Shown here: piece after piece, positions 6,675 through 8,208 of the stretch
How positions within the stretch are numbered: the stretch's first letter is position 1
Layout: every line of letters begins with the position of its first letter
Assembly (NCBI GenBank): GCA_024643305.1
Contig: JAHENE010000087.1
Coordinates: 1-8,208 of the forward strand
DNA from: Thiobacillaceae bacterium
GTDB lineage: Bacteria; Pseudomonadota; Gammaproteobacteria; Burkholderiales; Thiobacillaceae
Direction: 5' to 3'
Length of the DNA: 8,208 bases
Made by a program: the position numbers and the translations under genes
Notes under the pieces: generated by a model
Seen by the model: only the letters and a program-made list of their open reading frames with translations
What the model was told of the DNA's origin: nothing
Databases searched by the model: none

Positions 6675-7124
6675 ATGGAAAATTCAGACAAAGTCATATT
6701 GCTTGTTGAAGACAATCCAGACGATGAAGCGCTTACACTGCGCGCGCTCAAAAAAAACAACATCATGAACGAGGTTGTAATAGCTCGCGACGGCGTCGAG
6801 GCGCTGGATTACCTGTTTGGAACCGGCGCACATGCCGGACGCGACGTCAGCTTTCAACCCCAGGTGATATTACTGGACTTGAAACTACCCAAGATCGACG
6901 GCCTCGAAGTGCTAAAACGGATACGCGAAGATGAGCGCACGAGCATGCAGCCGGTGGTTGTCCTTACCACCTCAAATGAAGACAGCGACGTCATCACCAG
7001 CTACAAACTGGGTGTAAACAGTTACATACGCAAACCGGTTGATTTTGAGCAGTTCATGGAAGCCGTTCGCCATCTGGGGCTTTACTGGCTGGTGCTGAAT
7101 ATCGCGCCGCCCAGGCAGGGGTAG
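6675..7124 (+). CDS. Single-domain response regulator, Rcp1/CheY-like
   Basis: A 149-residue cytoplasmic receiver domain with no output domain. Key residues are all present: acidic pocket Glu12-Asp13 (VEDNPDD), phospho-acceptor Asp68 (VILLDLKLP), switch Thr98/Thr99 (VVLTTS) and Lys120 (YIRKPVD). The longer alpha1 region, the insertion around residues 48-60 and the ending (FMEAVRHLGLYWLVLN) match the Rcp1 type, which in cyanobacteria receives phosphate from the phytochrome kinase Cph1; both kinases here have a similar SHDLRAPLRAI core. It is therefore a likely partner of one or both kinases and could serve as a phosphate relay, a sink, or a protein-binding switch. The start is supported by GAGGGA 8 bases upstream. 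Two bases separate its stop from the next gene. Identity as a receiver is certain; its target is unknown. Confidence 0.93.
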   Translation: MENSDKVILLVEDNPDDEALTLRALKKNNIMNEVVIARDGVEALDYLFGTGAHAGRDVSFQPQVILLDLKLPKIDGLEVLKRIREDERTSMQPVVVLTTSNEDSDVITSYKLGVNSYIRKPVDFEQFMEAVRHLGLYWLVLNIAPPRQG

Positions 7125-7126
7125 AA

Positions 7127-8208
7127 ATGAGTTTGCTGCTGCGCGCCCTGCTGGTCGAAGACTCTGAGGATGATGCCACGCTGCTTTTGCGCGAATTGCG
7201 CAAAGGCGGATATGCCCCATATTACCGGCGTGTGGATACAGAGCACGAATTCGAGTCCGCTCTTCGAACCGAGAATTGGGACATTATCATTACAGACCAT
7301 AATCTCCCAAGCTACAGTTCAGGCGCTGTGCTGTCCGCCGTAAAGCGAAGTGGTCTTGATGTTCCCGTGATTATCGTTTCAGGATCAATCGGTGAAGAAC
7401 TCGCGGTGGCCGCCATGAAAAACGGCGCACATGATTACATCATGAAGGACAATCTCTCGCGACTGGTTCCTGCCGTGGAGCGGGAGTTGCGCGAAACCCA
7501 GAACCGTCACGCCCACCGCCTTGCACAGCAAACCATCCAGCACCTGGCCCTGCATGACCCCCTCACCGGGCTGACCAACCGCCACGAATTCGAAGTCCGC
7601 TTGGGCAAGGCACTCGACGAGGTTGGCAACGGCGTGCAGCATGGTCTTCTTTACATGGACCTGGACCAGTTCAAGGTAATCAACGATACCTGCGGCCACG
7701 AAGCCGGGGATGAATTGCTGCGCCAACTGGCAATTGTGCTACATGAGCCCATCCGTGACATGGACACGCTCTCAAGGCTTGGCGGGGATGAGTTTGGCGT
7801 TCTGCTTTTACATTGTTCGCTTGAACATGCCAGCGAGGCAGCTGAACGCCTGTTGAGAACCATCAAGGACTTCCGCTATATCTGGCGCGACAAGACCTTC
7901 TCGATCGGGGCCAGCATCGGCCTTGTCATGCTCACCGAGCGCAATCAAACATCATCTGATGTGCTGCGTCTGGCGGACATGGCCTGTTATGCGGCAAAGG
8001 ACAGGGGACGCAATCGCATTCACGTATACCGCGAAGACGATACAGAATTACTGCAGCGGCATGGCGAAATGGAATGGGTTGCGCGCATCAACAGGGCGCT
8101 CGAAGAAAACCGCTTTGTTCTCTATCACCAATGTATTGCTTCACTTGACCACAGGAACGACAGGCATTGCGAATTCCTGATTCGCATGCTGGGAGACGAT
8201 GGAGAGCA
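7127..8208 (+). CDS. REC-GGDEF-EAL cyclic-di-GMP signalling response regulator (3' end outside window)
   Basis: The frame is open to the window end (360 codons visible). A receiver domain (about 5-122) has acidic pocket Glu11-Asp12, phospho-acceptor Asp57 (IIITDHNLP), switch Ser85 (IIVSGS) and Lys107 (YIMKD). A short helix leads to a GGDEF domain (about 140-303), which makes cyclic-di-GMP from two GTP: HDPLTGLTNR (143-152), metal-binding Asp178 in MDLDQFKVIND, and intact GGDEF (219-223). The inhibitory I-site RxxD is present as Arg210-Asp213 at the family spacing. An EAL phosphodiesterase domain begins near 317; the signature Glu appears as CEFLIRM (Glu349), an EFL variant that keeps the metal-binding Glu. 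The rest of the EAL domain is not visible, so its activity cannot be judged. AGGGG at 7117-7121, inside the end of the preceding gene, is its ribosome site; with the 2-base gap this suggests co-translation with the Rcp1-like regulator. Confidence 0.95.
   Translation, partial: MSLLLRALLVEDSEDDATLLLRELRKGGYAPYYRRVDTEHEFESALRTENWDIIITDHNLPSYSSGAVLSAVKRSGLDVPVIIVSGSIGEELAVAAMKNGAHDYIMKDNLSRLVPAVERELRETQNRHAHRLAQQTIQHLALHDPLTGLTNRHEFEVRLGKALDEVGNGVQHGLLYMDLDQFKVINDTCGHEAGDELLRQLAIVLHEPIRDMDTLSRLGGDEFGVLLLHCSLEHASEAAERLLRTIKDFRYIWRDKTFSIGASIGLVMLTERNQTSSDVLRLADMACYAAKDRGRNRIHVYREDDTELLQRHGEMEWVARINRALEENRFVLYHQCIASLDHRNDRHCEFLIRMLGDDGE

Overview
The window looks like a chromosomal stretch from a betaproteobacterium, most likely of the Nitrosomonadales/Gallionellales kind. 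This rests on the general look of the UvrD, MoaD-like and signalling proteins, the moderately high GC content and the gene style; it was not tested by any search. No tRNA, rRNA, CRISPR array, insertion sequence or phage gene is visible, and gene spacing is tight throughout.

Left part (1-2518), housekeeping. The tail of a membrane protein on the + strand runs into a full-length DNA helicase II gene (uvrD) on the - strand, and the two stop codons overlap inside one TTAA. A 45-base divergent intergenic region carrying a perfect 6+6 palindrome separates uvrD from a small + strand gene for a MoaD/ThiS-like ubiquitin-fold protein. That protein ends in Ser-Leu-Gly rather than the usual Gly-Gly tail.

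Middle (2519-2745), a 227-base non-coding leader. It holds three consecutive stem-loops just after the moaD-like stop, then an AT-rich stretch leading to the signalling genes.

Right part (2746-8208), a five-gene signalling cluster, all on the + strand. In order: a six-TM HAMP histidine kinase; a secreted PhnD-family (COG3221-like) solute-binding protein; a second histidine kinase with a periplasmic loop, whose start codon overlaps the binding protein's stop; a single-domain Rcp1/CheY-like response regulator; and, 2 bases on, a REC-GGDEF-EAL protein cut by the window end. The kinases have closely related catalytic halves but unrelated sensor halves. No ABC permease or ATPase gene is present, so the binding protein is more likely a sensor subunit than part of a transporter.

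Inferred working model: a periplasmic ligand, unidentified, binds the PhnD-like protein. The complex changes the activity of the adjacent kinase, possibly alongside the six-TM kinase. Phosphate then passes to the Rcp1-like regulator and/or to the REC domain of the GGDEF-EAL enzyme, altering cyclic-di-GMP. The individual domains are clear; the wiring is not proven by the sequence.
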